Assembly: GCF_000688475.1 (NCBI RefSeq) | Contig: NZ_JIAN01000008.1 | Span: 186,001 to 250,000 of the forward strand | Source: Cellulomonas sp. URHE0023 | GTDB lineage: Bacteria > Actinomycetota > Actinomycetes > Actinomycetales > Cellulomonadaceae | Direction of reading: 5' to 3' | DNA length: 64,000 nt | Part shown: positions 54,829 through 64,000 of the stretch, piece after piece | Layout of the letters: each line of letters opens with the position of its first letter | Numbering within the stretch: position 1 is the first letter of the stretch | Made by a program: the position numbers and the translations under genes | The notes under the pieces: model-generated | What the model was told of the DNA's origin: nothing | Databases searched by the model: none | Seen by the model: the letters and a program-made list of their open reading frames with translations, nothing else

Positions 54829-57800
54829 TTGAGCGACGGCACGGGGCAGGACAGGTCCGGACAGGCCGGCGGCGGCGCGACGCCCGGCGCAGGTGCGCCT
54901 GCCGACACGGTGTGGCCGGTCTGGGGTGGGACCTCGGACGTCCCCGCGCAGAACCCGGCGCCGACGCTCGACGGGCCCGAACCGGATGCCGACGACCAGG
55001 TGACCGACGTCGAGCCTGAGCCGACCGACGACTCCGCCGTTCCACCGGAGACGCCCTCCGAGCCGGTTGACGAGAGCGGCGAGCCTGAGCCGGCCGACGA
55101 CTCCGCCGTCGCACCTGAGACGCCCTCCGAGCCGGTTGACGAGAGCGGCGAGCCTGAGCCGGAGTCCGGATCTGACCCTGTCGACGACGGCTCTGACGAC
55201 GCCGAGCCGGCGGCTGATGCCGAGTCGAGCCCCGAGCCCGCGCCGGCACCCGCCTCCGACGGCGATCTCGCAGGCCCACCTGAGACGGTCTCCGACGAGG
55301 TTCACGAGCCCGCCGCAGCCGTCGACGGTCCTACTCACGCGGACCAGCCCGCAGAGCCCGAGACCGAAGCGCCAGTCGCAGAGCCGCAGAGCCCCGCGAC
55401 CGTCGAGTCCGTGGAGTCCGCCGGGCCGGTCGCCGAGTCCGACGCGGTCGGGGCCGCCGACGGGACAGACTCTGAGCAGGTCGCTGGCGATCAGGTCGCG
55501 GACGACCGGGCCGCTGGCGTCGAGTCGGCCGCGCTTGACGGGGACGTCGCGGAAGCCCCGGAGGCCGCGGACGCCCCGGAGGCCGCAGAGGCTGCCGGCG
55601 AGGTCCCGGTCGCCGAGGTGCCCGGCGAGCCCGAGGCCGACGAGATCGACTCCGAGCGTGAGCCTGACGTCCAGCAGACCGCCGGGCGTGCGGCTGCTGC
55701 GACTGCCCACGACCCGGCCCCCGACGCCGTCGCCGCGTCCGAGACCTCGCACGCGGGTGGCCAGCCGGCGCAGGCGGACGCGACCGAGGTCCCGCCCAAC
55801 CCGTTCGCCGCGCTCGCGAGCGTCGCGCTCGCCTCGGCCATCAGGCCGAGCGCGCCGTCGGTCCTCGCGCAGCCGGGGTCGGCCCCGGAGCCGCCGGTCG
55901 TCGCGACGCCCGCTCCGACCGAGGTCGTGTCGCCAGTGACATCCGAGGCGACCGAGGCCGTGGCACCGGTGACGAAGGTGACGCCCGAGGCGACCGAGGT
56001 CGTGCCGCCGGTCGTGGACCCGACCCTCGAGGCTGTCGTGGTTCACCCGCCGGTCGCGGGACAGGTGCCCGAGGCGACCGAGGTCCTGCCTCCTGCCGCA
56101 GACCCTGCGCCCCAGGCGACCGAGGTCCTGACGCCCGTGTCCGAACCCGCCGCCGCTGCTGCGAGTGGGTTCGCGCCCGTCACCGCAGCCTCCGCCGCGG
56201 CGTCGAGCACGATCACCGCCGGCCCCGTCCCGTCGAGCGAACGCGCGCCGTCACCGTTCGACGCGTTCGAGACGGAGCACCGTCGTCGCCGCTGGCCGCG
56301 CCGGCTGCTGATCGTCGGCGCTGTTGTGCTCCTGCTGTGCGCGGCGTACGTCGTCGCCTCGTTCGCCCTGGCGGACAAGGTCCCCGGCGGTGCGAGCGTC
56401 GCCGGGGTCGACATCGGCGGCCTGACGTCGCAGGAGGCGGTGGCGCGCCTCGAGGCCGAGCTCGCGGACGCCACGACCAAGCCGATCCCCGTCGTGGCCG
56501 AGGACTCCCAGTCCGAGCTGGACCCGGCCGTGGCCGGCCTGACCTTCGACGCGCAGGCGACGGTCGACGAGCTGACGGGTGTGGACCTCGCGGACCCGAA
56601 GCGTGTCTGGGACCACATCGTCGGCATCGACGAGCAGGACCCCGTGACCTCCGTCGACTCGGAGAAGCTCGCCGCGTCGATCGACGGGCTGGGCTCCGCT
56701 CTGCAGCTCGACCCGGTCGACGGCACGATCGTCTACGTCGACGGGACGGCCCAGTCGACGGCCGCGGTGGATGGCTGGGTGGTCGACCCGGAGGGTGCGG
56801 CACAGGTGATCGCGCGCGACTGGCTCGCCGCACCCCGGCCGCTGCAGCTGCCGACGGCCTCCGTGCCACCGGCCATCACGCAGGAGACCACCGACGCTGC
56901 ACTCACCGAGGCGAGCACCGTGACGTCCTCGCCGGTCTCCGTCATGGTCGACGGGCAGGTCGCCCTGCTGGACGCGAAGACTCTTGCGGAGAACGCGTCC
57001 TACGTCCCGACGGATGGCAACCTGGTCCTGCAGATGAACGGTGACGGGCTCACGTCCGCGGTGCTCGCTCAGCTGCCCACGTTGCTCACGGCGTCCGCAG
57101 ACGCCCACTTCGAGTTCGTGAACGACGCACCGGTGATCGTCCCGGGCACGCCGGGGACGACGCTCGACCCGGCCGCGGTGGCTGCGGCCGTCTCGGCTGC
57201 TGCCGTCTCGACCAACCGCTCGGCAACGGTCGACCTGTCGCAGTCGGACCCGTCGCAGTCGACGGCGGCGCTCGAGGCGCTGGGCGTCAAGGATATCGTC
57301 TCGGAGTTCTCCACGCCGCTGAACAGCGAACCGCGTCGGACGATCAACATCACCAACGGCGCGAGCAAGATCAGCGGCACCCTGATCAAGCCGGACGGGA
57401 CGTTCAGCCTGACCGAGGCTCTCGGTCCGATCGACGCCGCGCACGGCTACGTGGAGGCAGGCGCGATCGTCAGTGGCGAGCACACCGACGCGTGGGGCGG
57501 CGGACTGAGCCAGGTGTCGACCACCAGCTACAACGCCGGCTTCCTGGCGGGGTACGAGGACATCGAGCACAAGCCGCACAGCGAGTGGTTCTCCCGTTAC
57601 CCCGAGGGCCGTGAGTCGACCATCTTCACGGGCACGCTGGACATGCGGTGGAAGAACAACACGCCGTACGGCGCGCTCGTCCAGGCGTGGGTCGCGGACA
57701 ACCGCGTCTACGTGCGGGTGTGGAGCACCAAGTACTGGAGCGTGGAGTCCATCACGAGCCCCCGTTCCGGCGTGGTCCAACCCACGACGGTGTACTCCCA

Positions 57801-57975
57801 GTCGCCCACGTGCGAGGCGTCCTCTGCGGGCAACCCGGGGTTCACGGTGACGGTGACGCGCAAGACGTCGCTGAACGGTGAGCTGAAGAAGACCGAGTCC
57901 AACACCTGGCGCTACAAGCCGCAGAACAAGATCATCTGTGGCGCGCCCCCGACCGCGACCCCGCCGGCCCCCTAG
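54829..57975 (+). CDS. Very large VanW family protein with an acidic N-terminal tail
   Basis: The 1048-residue protein has four parts. Residues 1-485 are disordered, rich in Glu, Pro, Ala and Asp, with internal repeats. A basic segment RRRRWPRR leads into one transmembrane helix (about 492-514). An extracytoplasmic peptidoglycan-binding-like (YoaR/PG_binding_4) region follows (about 520-760). The VanW domain (about 840-950) contains KPDGTFSLTEALGP, GGGLSQVSTTSYNAGFLAGY and LDMRWKNNTPYGALV. The C-terminus is short and Pro-rich. It probably acts on or binds cell wall. TTG at 54829 follows GGGGAG. The stop TAG shares CTAG with the convergent gene's stop. Confidence 0.88.
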   Translation: MSDGTGQDRSGQAGGGATPGAGAPADTVWPVWGGTSDVPAQNPAPTLDGPEPDADDQVTDVEPEPTDDSAVPPETPSEPVDESGEPEPADDSAVAPETPSEPVDESGEPEPESGSDPVDDGSDDAEPAADAESSPEPAPAPASDGDLAGPPETVSDEVHEPAAAVDGPTHADQPAEPETEAPVAEPQSPATVESVESAGPVAESDAVGAADGTDSEQVAGDQVADDRAAGVESAALDGDVAEAPEAADAPEAAEAAGEVPVAEVPGEPEADEIDSEREPDVQQTAGRAAAATAHDPAPDAVAASETSHAGGQPAQADATEVPPNPFAALASVALASAIRPSAPSVLAQPGSAPEPPVVATPAPTEVVSPVTSEATEAVAPVTKVTPEATEVVPPVVDPTLEAVVVHPPVAGQVPEATEVLPPAADPAPQATEVLTPVSEPAAAAASGFAPVTAASAAASSTITAGPVPSSERAPSPFDAFETEHRRRRWPRRLLIVGAVVLLLCAAYVVASFALADKVPGGASVAGVDIGGLTSQEAVARLEAELADATTKPIPVVAEDSQSELDPAVAGLTFDAQATVDELTGVDLADPKRVWDHIVGIDEQDPVTSVDSEKLAASIDGLGSALQLDPVDGTIVYVDGTAQSTAAVDGWVVDPEGAAQVIARDWLAAPRPLQLPTASVPPAITQETTDAALTEASTVTSSPVSVMVDGQVALLDAKTLAENASYVPTDGNLVLQMNGDGLTSAVLAQLPTLLTASADAHFEFVNDAPVIVPGTPGTTLDPAAVAAAVSAAAVSTNRSATVDLSQSDPSQSTAALEALGVKDIVSEFSTPLNSEPRRTINITNGASKISGTLIKPDGTFSLTEALGPIDAAHGYVEAGAIVSGEHTDAWGGGLSQVSTTSYNAGFLAGYEDIEHKPHSEWFSRYPEGRESTIFTGTLDMRWKNNTPYGALVQAWVADNRVYVRVWSTKYWSVESITSPRSGVVQPTTVYSQSPTCEASSAGNPGFTVTVTRKTSLNGELKKTESNTWRYKPQNKIICGAPPTATPPAP
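55024..55161 (+). repeat. Two tandem 69-bp coding repeats in the VanW gene
   Basis: Units at 55024-55092 and 55093-55161 each encode 23 residues (core DDSAVxPETPSEPVDESGEP) and are nearly identical at the DNA level, which indicates recent slippage or unequal exchange. A second, degenerate series of PEATEVxxPV units covers about 55920-56140. Confidence 0.75.
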
Positions 57976-58232
57976 CCAGTCGGCCTAGGGCTGTGCCGCG
58001 GCGCGGGGGGCGGCGGCACCAGCTTGGTCAGGACGATGTCGGCGGCGGGCACCAGGACGTCGCCGCGGCGCGTGCGGACCAGCACGCCGCCGTCGTCGAC
58101 CGCGAGCACGTCGCCGAGGACGTCGGTGTGTCGCGGCTCCCCGACGGCGGGTGCGTCCGGCAGGTCGTCGCGTCGCCTCCGCACGACGACGCGCACCCCG
58201 GGCGACCAGCTCCGCCATGTCGCGTCGCTCAC
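57972..58232 (-). CDS. Stand-alone SH3-like domain protein
   Basis: The 86-residue product contains a small beta domain: SPGVRVVVRRRRDD, TDVLGDVLAVDDGGVLVRTR, GDVLVPAADIVLTKLVPPPP. I recall this domain as the N-terminal part of a GNAT acetyltransferase that in many actinobacteria lies next to the ferredoxin gene. Here only the domain remains and no acetyltransferase follows, so it may be a truncated or reduced version. GTG at 58232 has GGAGCG-like bases nearby but no strong site. The stop overlaps the vanW stop. Confidence 0.55.
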   Translation of the reverse strand: MSDATWRSWSPGVRVVVRRRRDDLPDAPAVGEPRHTDVLGDVLAVDDGGVLVRTRRGDVLVPAADIVLTKLVPPPPAPRHSPRPTG

Positions 58233-58315
58233 GTCGCGCTCCGTGGACAGGCGATCGCGGTGGCATGCATGTGAGCGATACTAGGAGCGACCCCCGGCAC
58301 TGTGGAGGACCGACC

Positions 58316-58642
58316 GTGACGTATGTGATCGCCGAACCTTGCGTTGATGTCAAGGACAAGGCGTGCATCGAAGAATGTCCCGTGGACTGCATCTACGAGG
58401 GCAAGCGGTCGCTGTACATCCACCCGGACGAGTGCGTGGACTGCGGTGCGTGCGAGCCGGTCTGCCCCGTCGAGGCCATCTACTACGAGGACGACGTCCC
58501 GGAGCAGTGGACCGAGTACTACAAGGCGAACGTCGAGTTCTTCGACGACCTCGGTTCGCCCGGTGGCGCCGCCAAGATGGGTGAGATCGACAAGGACCAC
58601 CCGATCATCGCGGTCCTGCCGTTGCGCGTGCACGGCGAGTGA
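58316..58642 (+). CDS. fdxA: 7Fe ferredoxin (3Fe-4S/4Fe-4S)
   Basis: The 108-residue ferredoxin has cysteines at 9, 17, 21, 25, 40, 43, 46 and 50. By comparison with Azotobacter FdI (shifted by one), C9, C17 and C50 bind a 3Fe-4S cluster, C21, C40, C43 and C46 bind a 4Fe-4S cluster, and C25 is free. It carries electrons for cytosolic redox enzymes. GTG at 58316 follows TGGAGGA. Its neighbour dapC follows after 10 bases, as Rv1177/Rv1178. Confidence 0.93.
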   Translation: MTYVIAEPCVDVKDKACIEECPVDCIYEGKRSLYIHPDECVDCGACEPVCPVEAIYYEDDVPEQWTEYYKANVEFFDDLGSPGGAAKMGEIDKDHPIIAVLPLRVHGE

Positions 58643-58652
58643 CGCCTGCTCG

Positions 58653-59798
58653 ATGGGCCTGCTGACCGGCGCGCTGCCGGACTTCCCGTGGGACACGCTC
58701 ACGCCGTTCAAGGAGCGAGCACGCGCGTATCCCGGCGGGATCGTCGACCTCTCGGTGGGTACGCCCGTCGACCCGACGCCCTCGCTGGTCCGGGACGCGC
58801 TCGCCGCGGCGGGCGACTCTCCGGGCTACCCGACGACGCACGGAACCGCCGAGCTTCGGCAGGCGGTCGTCGACTGGTTCGCACGTCGTCGCGGCGTGCC
58901 TGGGCTCGACCCGGCGGGCGTGCTGCCGACGGTCGGGTCCAAGGAGCTCGTCGCCTTCCTGCCGTCTCTTCTGGGCCTCGGCGTCGGAGACGTGGTGCTG
59001 CACCCGGTGGCCGCGTACCCGACGTACGACGTCGGAGCACGGCTGGCCGGTGCCGCTCCTGAGCCGACGCTCGACCCGGCGCAGCGCCTGTCCACCGGCC
59101 CGGGCGACGTCCGGCTGGTGTGGCTGAACTCGCCGGGGAACCCCACGGGTGAGGTGCTCGGTGCGGACGAGCTGGCGCGGGTCGTCGATGCCGCCCGGGC
59201 GGCCGCAGCGCGGGACGGGCGTCCGGTCGTGATCGCGTCCGACGAGTGTTACGCCGAGCTGGCCTGGGACGAGCCGTGGGCGTCGCATGGCGTGCCCAGC
59301 CTGCTCGACCGGCGGGTCACGGGCGGCGACCTGACCGGGCTGCTGGCGGTGTACTCCCTGTCCAAGCAGTCCAACCTCGCCGGCTACCGCGCGGCCTTCG
59401 TCGCGGGGGACCCGGCTCTCGTCGGTCAGCTGCTCGAGGTCCGCAAGCACGCCGGGATGATCGTCCCCGGACCGGTGCAGGCCGCAACCGCGGCGGCGCT
59501 GGCGGACGACCACCACGTGGCCGAGCAGCGCGAGCGCTACCGCCGTCGACGGAACGTCCTGCGGACGGCCTTCGAGCAGGCCGGGTACGTCGTCGACGGA
59601 TCCCACGCGGGGCTGTACCTGTGGGTGCGCCCTGAGCAGGGCGACCAGGACAGCTGGGAGACGGTCGGCGACCTTGCGTCACTGGGCGTCCTCGTGGCGC
59701 CGGGGGCGTTCTACGGCGCACCACGACACGTCCGGGCTGCGCTGACCGCGACGGACGAGCGCGTCGCCGAGGCCGCCGCCCGGCTCTCGGGCGCCTGA
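58653..59798 (+). CDS. dapC: Succinyldiaminopimelate transaminase
   Basis: This 381-residue class I/II PLP aminotransferase has the Schiff-base lysine K238 in VYSLSKQSNLAGYR, substrate/PLP residues in WLNSPGNPTGEVL and the final Arg in GLYLWVRPEQ. The N-terminus LPDFPWDTLTPFKERARAYP is typical of actinobacterial DapC. It forms N-succinyl-LL-2,6-diaminopimelate, between DapD and DapE, whose genes lie 3 kb away. The ATG is 10 bases after the ferredoxin stop, so they are likely cotranscribed. Confidence 0.9.
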   Translation: MGLLTGALPDFPWDTLTPFKERARAYPGGIVDLSVGTPVDPTPSLVRDALAAAGDSPGYPTTHGTAELRQAVVDWFARRRGVPGLDPAGVLPTVGSKELVAFLPSLLGLGVGDVVLHPVAAYPTYDVGARLAGAAPEPTLDPAQRLSTGPGDVRLVWLNSPGNPTGEVLGADELARVVDAARAAAARDGRPVVIASDECYAELAWDEPWASHGVPSLLDRRVTGGDLTGLLAVYSLSKQSNLAGYRAAFVAGDPALVGQLLEVRKHAGMIVPGPVQAATAAALADDHHVAEQRERYRRRRNVLRTAFEQAGYVVDGSHAGLYLWVRPEQGDQDSWETVGDLASLGVLVAPGAFYGAPRHVRAALTATDERVAEAAARLSGA

Positions 59799-59819
59799 CG
59801 CGGCTCGGCCAGAAGGTCC

Positions 59820-59835
59820 TGTGATCGTCGTCACA
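59820..59835. promoter_or_regulatory. CRP/GlxR-type cAMP receptor site upstream of gltA
   Basis: TGTGA-TCGTCG-TCACA is a perfect CRP/GlxR consensus (extended CTGTGA/TCACAG), 163 bases before the citrate synthase start and 21 bases after dapC. GlxR is known to bind the gltA promoter in Corynebacterium; a similar role here is inference. A weak promoter (TTGGTC at 59857, TACCGT at 59882) lies downstream, which would suit activation. Confidence 0.65.
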
Positions 59836-59997
59836 GGCCCAAAGCAGCGTCGATGATTGGTCACGGTACGTCTTGCGCAGGTACCGTCGATCAAGGCCAA
59901 CGGGGGCCTGAGCGAGCACGCCGAACGGCGGCCACTAGCCGGCGCTATGGAGATGCGGGTCAACCCCGCCACAGAGCCGTCGCAGGAGAGGAACACC

Positions 59998-61320
<1,323 letters not shown>

Positions 61321-61381
61321 CACCGCGCGTTCCCCTGATCGGCCCTCGCGCCCGGCGGGGACCATGGGGCAAGGTCGTCGG

Positions 61382-61684
61382 ATGCCGCGCCACCTCAAGC
61401 CCTACATCTGGGCGCTCGGCATCGTGTGGGGCCTGCCGGTCGTGGCGGTCGTGCTCGGCTGGGTGTTCCTGCCGCACGACAACCCGGACGGCGCGTGCGA
61501 GGGCATCGGCTTCGGCTGCTCGCCGAGCCCGGCCGACGGTCTGCTGATCGTCGCGGCGATGTTCGGTGTGCCGATCCTGACCGGTGTGGGTCTGCTCGTC
61601 TGCGGGGTCATCGCGCTCATGCAGTACATCGGACGGCCGCGGGTCACGACCGCGCTCCAGCCTAGGTCGCGATCGTCAGACTGA
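61382..61684 (+). CDS. Small two-helix membrane protein, unknown function
   Basis: The 100-residue protein begins MPRHLKPYIWALGIVWGLP and has two hydrophobic helices (about 8-28 and 52-82) separated by an outside loop with two cysteines (GACEGIGFGCSPSPAD) that could form a disulfide. ATG at 61382 follows CAAGGTCG; an earlier ATG at 61364 is possible. It overlaps the 3' end of the convergent lysozyme-like gene by 23 bases. I do not recognise the family. Confidence 0.6.
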   Translation: MPRHLKPYIWALGIVWGLPVVAVVLGWVFLPHDNPDGACEGIGFGCSPSPADGLLIVAAMFGVPILTGVGLLVCGVIALMQYIGRPRVTTALQPRSRSSD

Positions 61685-62552
61685 CGGTGCCGGGGGGGAT
61701 CGGCGCCGTCGACGGCGCCCAGGTGCCCGTCCCGCGGTCCCACGTCTGGTCGCCGACGCTCACCGACGTCAGCCCCAAGGGCTGCGCGACGGCCACCGCC
61801 CAGTGTGCGAGCGCCCAGTCACGCTGCCCGGAGTCGTCGACCGAGGTGACGGCATCGGTCGGAAAGGTGAGCGTCGCACCGCCGTCGGTGGGCGTGACCT
61901 GCACCGGCACGTCACCGAGATCGCGGTGGATGCGCGCGACGACGGCGTCCGGAGTCGTGGGTGCCGCGTCCTGCAGCGTGCAGGTCAGCGCGCCGGGTGA
62001 GTAGCCGGTCAGGGCTGACGACCAGGCGCGCGACGTGCCCTCGTGCTGTGCGTAGGCCTCGGGAAAGCCTGAGCGCTGGACCGCCTGAGCGGCTTCCGTG
62101 ATCGGCAGGTCGCGGTAGCCGGGGACCTGGACGAGATGGTCGTAGAACGTGCCCGTCGCGAACACCGGGTCCTGCACCTGCGCGACCGTGCCCCAGCCCT
62201 GGGACGGGCGCTGCTGGAAGAGGCCGAGGGAGTCGCGGTCGCCGTAGGTGACGTTGACGAGCTTCGACTCCTGCATCGCGGTGGCGAGCGCGATGGTCAC
62301 CGCCCGGGCAGGAAGCTCGCGGGACACCCCGACGGCCGCGATGAGGGCGGCGTTGTCGGCCTGGCCTGGCGAGAGTGCCCACCCCGTCCCGTCGACGGTC
62401 GCGACGCACCGCTCCGCGACCGGCTCCGGGGGATGCGTCTGGCCGAGGAACCACAGGACCGCCGCGACACCCACCGCGAGCGTGCCGACCGCGACGCCTA
62501 CCGCACAGCCCGCGCGCCGCGCCTGTCGACGTCGGCGTCGACGAGCGCTCAC
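61662..62552 (-). CDS. Membrane-anchored lysozyme-like (transglycosylase-fold) protein
   Basis: The 296-residue protein has a very basic N-terminus ([10 protein letters not shown]), one transmembrane helix (about 16-38), then an extracytoplasmic domain with a lysozyme/lytic transglycosylase-like segment ([20 protein letters not shown] followed by [17 protein letters not shown]; Glu in MQES is the candidate catalytic residue). The C-terminal 100 residues form a second small domain. GTG at 62552 overlaps the dapD stop (GTGA), so both genes are cotranscribed. Peptidoglycan cleavage is probable but unproven. Confidence 0.75.
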   Translation of the reverse strand: MSARRRRRRQARRAGCAVGVAVGTLAVGVAAVLWFLGQTHPPEPVAERCVATVDGTGWALSPGQADNAALIAAVGVSRELPARAVTIALATAMQESKLVNVTYGDRDSLGLFQQRPSQGWGTVAQVQDPVFATGTFYDHLVQVPGYRDLPITEAAQAVQRSGFPEAYAQHEGTSRAWSSALTGYSPGALTCTLQDAAPTTPDAVVARIHRDLGDVPVQVTPTDGGATLTFPTDAVTSVDDSGQRDWALAHWAVAVAQPLGLTSVSVGDQTWDRGTGTWAPSTAPIPPGTVSLTIAT

Positions 62553-63493
62553 TCGTTGGCGTGCAGGGACGCGTTCAGCTCGACGCCGGAGCCTGCGCGG
62601 GCGACCGCCTCGACCCCGCCGGTCAGCGAGTTGCGGCGGAACAGGATGTTGTTGCGGCCGGCGAGCTCGCGCGCCTTGACGACGGTCGGCTCGCCCGCGC
62701 CGAGGACCGTGACCTTGGTCCCGGCCGTGACGTAGAGACCGGCTTCGACGACGCAGTCGTCTCCGAGCGGGATGCCGACGCCCGCGTTCGCACCGAGCAA
62801 CGTCCGGCTGCCGATCGAGACGACCTCTCGGCCCCCGCCGGACAGGGTGCCCATGATCGAGGCGCCACCGCCGATGTCCGACCCGTCGCCGACGACGACG
62901 CCGGACGAGATGCGCCCCTCGACCATGGACGTGCCGAGCGTGCCGGCGTTGAAGTTCACGAACCCCTCGTGCATGACGGTGGTGCCGGACGCGAGGTGGG
63001 CGCCCAGGCGAACCCGGTCGGCATCCGCGACCCGCACCCCGCTGGGGACCACGTAGTCGACCATGCGGGGGAACTTGTCGACACCGAGCACGGTGACGGG
63101 GACGCCGGTCTGCGCGCGGATGCGGCCGCGCGTGGCCTCGAAGCCGTCGACCGCGCACGGTCCGCGGTCGGTCCACACCACGTTGGGGAGCACGCCGAAC
63201 AGGCCGTCGAGGTTCTGACCGTGGGGGGCCACGAGCCTGTGCGAGAGCAGGTGCAGACGCAGGTAGGCGTCCGCGGTGCCGGCCGGCGGCGCGTCCAGGT
63301 CCACCACGGTGCGCACCACCTCGACGCGGACCGCCCGCGCGTCGTCCTTGCCCTCGGCAGCGGTCAGCTCGGCCGGCGGCACGCTGTCCGCGGCAGGTGA
63401 GCCCAGGGCCGGAGAGGGGTACCAGACGTCGAGGGTCGTGCCGTCGTCGGTCACAGTGGCGAGGCCGTAGCCCCATGCCGTCCGCACAGTCAT
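62549..63493 (-). CDS. dapD: Tetrahydrodipicolinate N-succinyltransferase
   Basis: The 314-residue enzyme transfers succinyl from succinyl-CoA to tetrahydrodipicolinate. The N-terminal domain (about 1-150) is followed by a left-handed beta helix of hexapeptide repeats ([20 protein letters not shown], then [20 protein letters not shown]). The length and Gly-rich hexapeptides match the actinobacterial DapD (Rv1201c) subtype. A TAGGGT box 7 bases before the ATG indicates a leaderless message. It diverges from dapE. Confidence 0.93.
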   Translation of the reverse strand: MTVRTAWGYGLATVTDDGTTLDVWYPSPALGSPAADSVPPAELTAAEGKDDARAVRVEVVRTVVDLDAPPAGTADAYLRLHLLSHRLVAPHGQNLDGLFGVLPNVVWTDRGPCAVDGFEATRGRIRAQTGVPVTVLGVDKFPRMVDYVVPSGVRVADADRVRLGAHLASGTTVMHEGFVNFNAGTLGTSMVEGRISSGVVVGDGSDIGGGASIMGTLSGGGREVVSIGSRTLLGANAGVGIPLGDDCVVEAGLYVTAGTKVTVLGAGEPTVVKARELAGRNNILFRRNSLTGGVEAVARAGSGVELNASLHANE

Positions 63494-63500
63494 GGGCTCA

Positions 63501-63506
63501 ACCCTA
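63501..63506 (-). promoter_or_regulatory. -10 box for leaderless dapD
   Basis: TAGGGT on the minus strand lies 7 bases before the dapD ATG. The identical hexamer serves dapE on the other strand 17 bases away. Confidence 0.5.
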
Positions 63507-63522
63507 GGTCAACCGGTGACGC

Positions 63523-63528
63523 TAGGGT
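63523..63528 (+). promoter_or_regulatory. -10 box for leaderless dapE
   Basis: TAGGGT ends 6 bases before the dapE GTG. The two divergent boxes are so close that polymerases would compete for the 41-base intergenic space. Confidence 0.5.
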
Positions 63529-63534
63529 CGCGTC

Positions 63535-64000
63535 GTGGCTCCCGAGACCTCCGTCATCCTGGACCTGTCCGCCGATCCCGTGTCGCTCACGCGCGCGCTG
63601 TGCGACATCCGGTCGGTGAGCGGCGACGAGCGTGCGATCGCCGACGCCGTCGAGACGGCGCTGCGTGGCTACCCGCACCTGGAGGTCCTGCGGGACGGCG
63701 ACGCCGTCGTGGCCCGCACGAACCTCGGACGCGCCACCCGCACGGTGATCGCCGGCCACCTCGACACGGTGCCGGTCGCTGAGAACCTGCCGACCCGGCT
63801 CGTGGGCGAGGGGGCTCTGGCGGAGCTCTGGGGGCGCGGAACCGTCGACATGAAGGGCGGGGTGGCCGTCCAGCTGGCACTTGCCGCCGAGCTCACCGAG
63901 CCGTCGCACGACGTGACGTGGGTGTTCTACGACCACGAGGAGGTCGCCTCGGAGCTCAACGGTCTCGGGCGGCTGGTGCGCGACCACCCGGACTGGGTGC
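63535..64000 (+). CDS. dapE: Succinyl-diaminopimelate desuccinylase, 5' part
   Basis: The first 155 residues of an M20 metallopeptidase-family enzyme are present; the gene runs off the window. Visible metal-site motifs are [14 protein letters not shown] (His and catalytic Asp), [21 protein letters not shown] (bridging Asp) and [16 protein letters not shown] (catalytic Glu). It hydrolyses N-succinyl-LL-diaminopimelate, completing with DapC and DapD the succinylase branch of lysine and cell-wall precursor synthesis. Confidence 0.92.
   Translation, partial: MAPETSVILDLSADPVSLTRALCDIRSVSGDERAIADAVETALRGYPHLEVLRDGDAVVARTNLGRATRTVIAGHLDTVPVAENLPTRLVGEGALAELWGRGTVDMKGGVAVQLALAAELTEPSHDVTWVFYDHEEVASELNGLGRLVRDHPDWV

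Overview
The window is very GC-rich, densely coded DNA from an actinobacterium, most likely a Micrococcales member near Cellulomonas. Supporting points are the high GC content, many GTG/TTG starts, frequent leaderless genes with a TANNNT box 5-8 bases before the start codon, and a mycothiol deacetylase (MshB). The order of the housekeeping genes also follows, as I remember it, the Mycobacterium tuberculosis block from Rv1085c to Rv1202: hemolysin III, cis-prenyltransferase, phoH2, fumarase, xseB/xseA, ispH, ychF, then an LpqW-like lipoprotein, typA, mshB, ferredoxin, dapC, dapD and dapE. The genus is inference. No tRNA, rRNA, CRISPR array, transposase or integrase was seen.

Layout. 1-8.6 kb: gene tail, trhA, cis-prenyltransferase, phoH2 with a long leader, a PadR-MFS efflux pair, fumC, a DUF2087 protein and a beta-carbonic anhydrase. 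8.6-14 kb: a complete LpqY-SugABC-type sugar importer with a convergent PfkB sugar kinase. 14-18.6 kb: exonuclease VII genes xseB and xseA, separated by a TetR/membrane-protein pair with two operators, then ispH. 18.6-23.5 kb: rmuC, an ABC exporter and ychF.

23.5-41.2 kb is an accessory region: two hemerythrin-like proteins, an XRE/NB-ARC-type regulator, two complete two-component systems (one with DedA, one with a MacB-like ABC exporter), a secreted beta-helix/RTX protein, a small unknown gene, a cupin, GlsB/YeaQ, an orphan response regulator, DUF952, a CGNR zinc-finger protein and an F420-dependent reductase-like protein. The most unusual signal lies here. The last codons of ychF recur downstream three times (27310, 32209, 32644), still readable as VVEFRFNV, MADVVEFR and MVEFRLKV. 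They divide 23.4-32.7 kb into three segments of about 3.9, 4.9 and 0.43 kb, the last holding one gene. This looks like repeated site-specific insertion at the 3' end of ychF, or a small cassette array, with no recombinase present.

41.5-50.8 kb: an oligopeptide ABC importer (SBP, long DppB-like permease, DppC, fused DppDF ATPase) interrupted by an antisense PH-domain gene, followed by a second SBP_5 lipoprotein of LpqW type. 50.8-64 kb: typA, mshB, a small membrane protein, a flavin reductase, a very large VanW protein, a stand-alone SH3-like domain protein, a 7Fe ferredoxin, dapC, citrate synthase with a CRP/GlxR-type box, a lysozyme-like protein, dapD and the start of dapE. DapC, DapD and DapE together form the succinylase branch of diaminopimelate/lysine synthesis.
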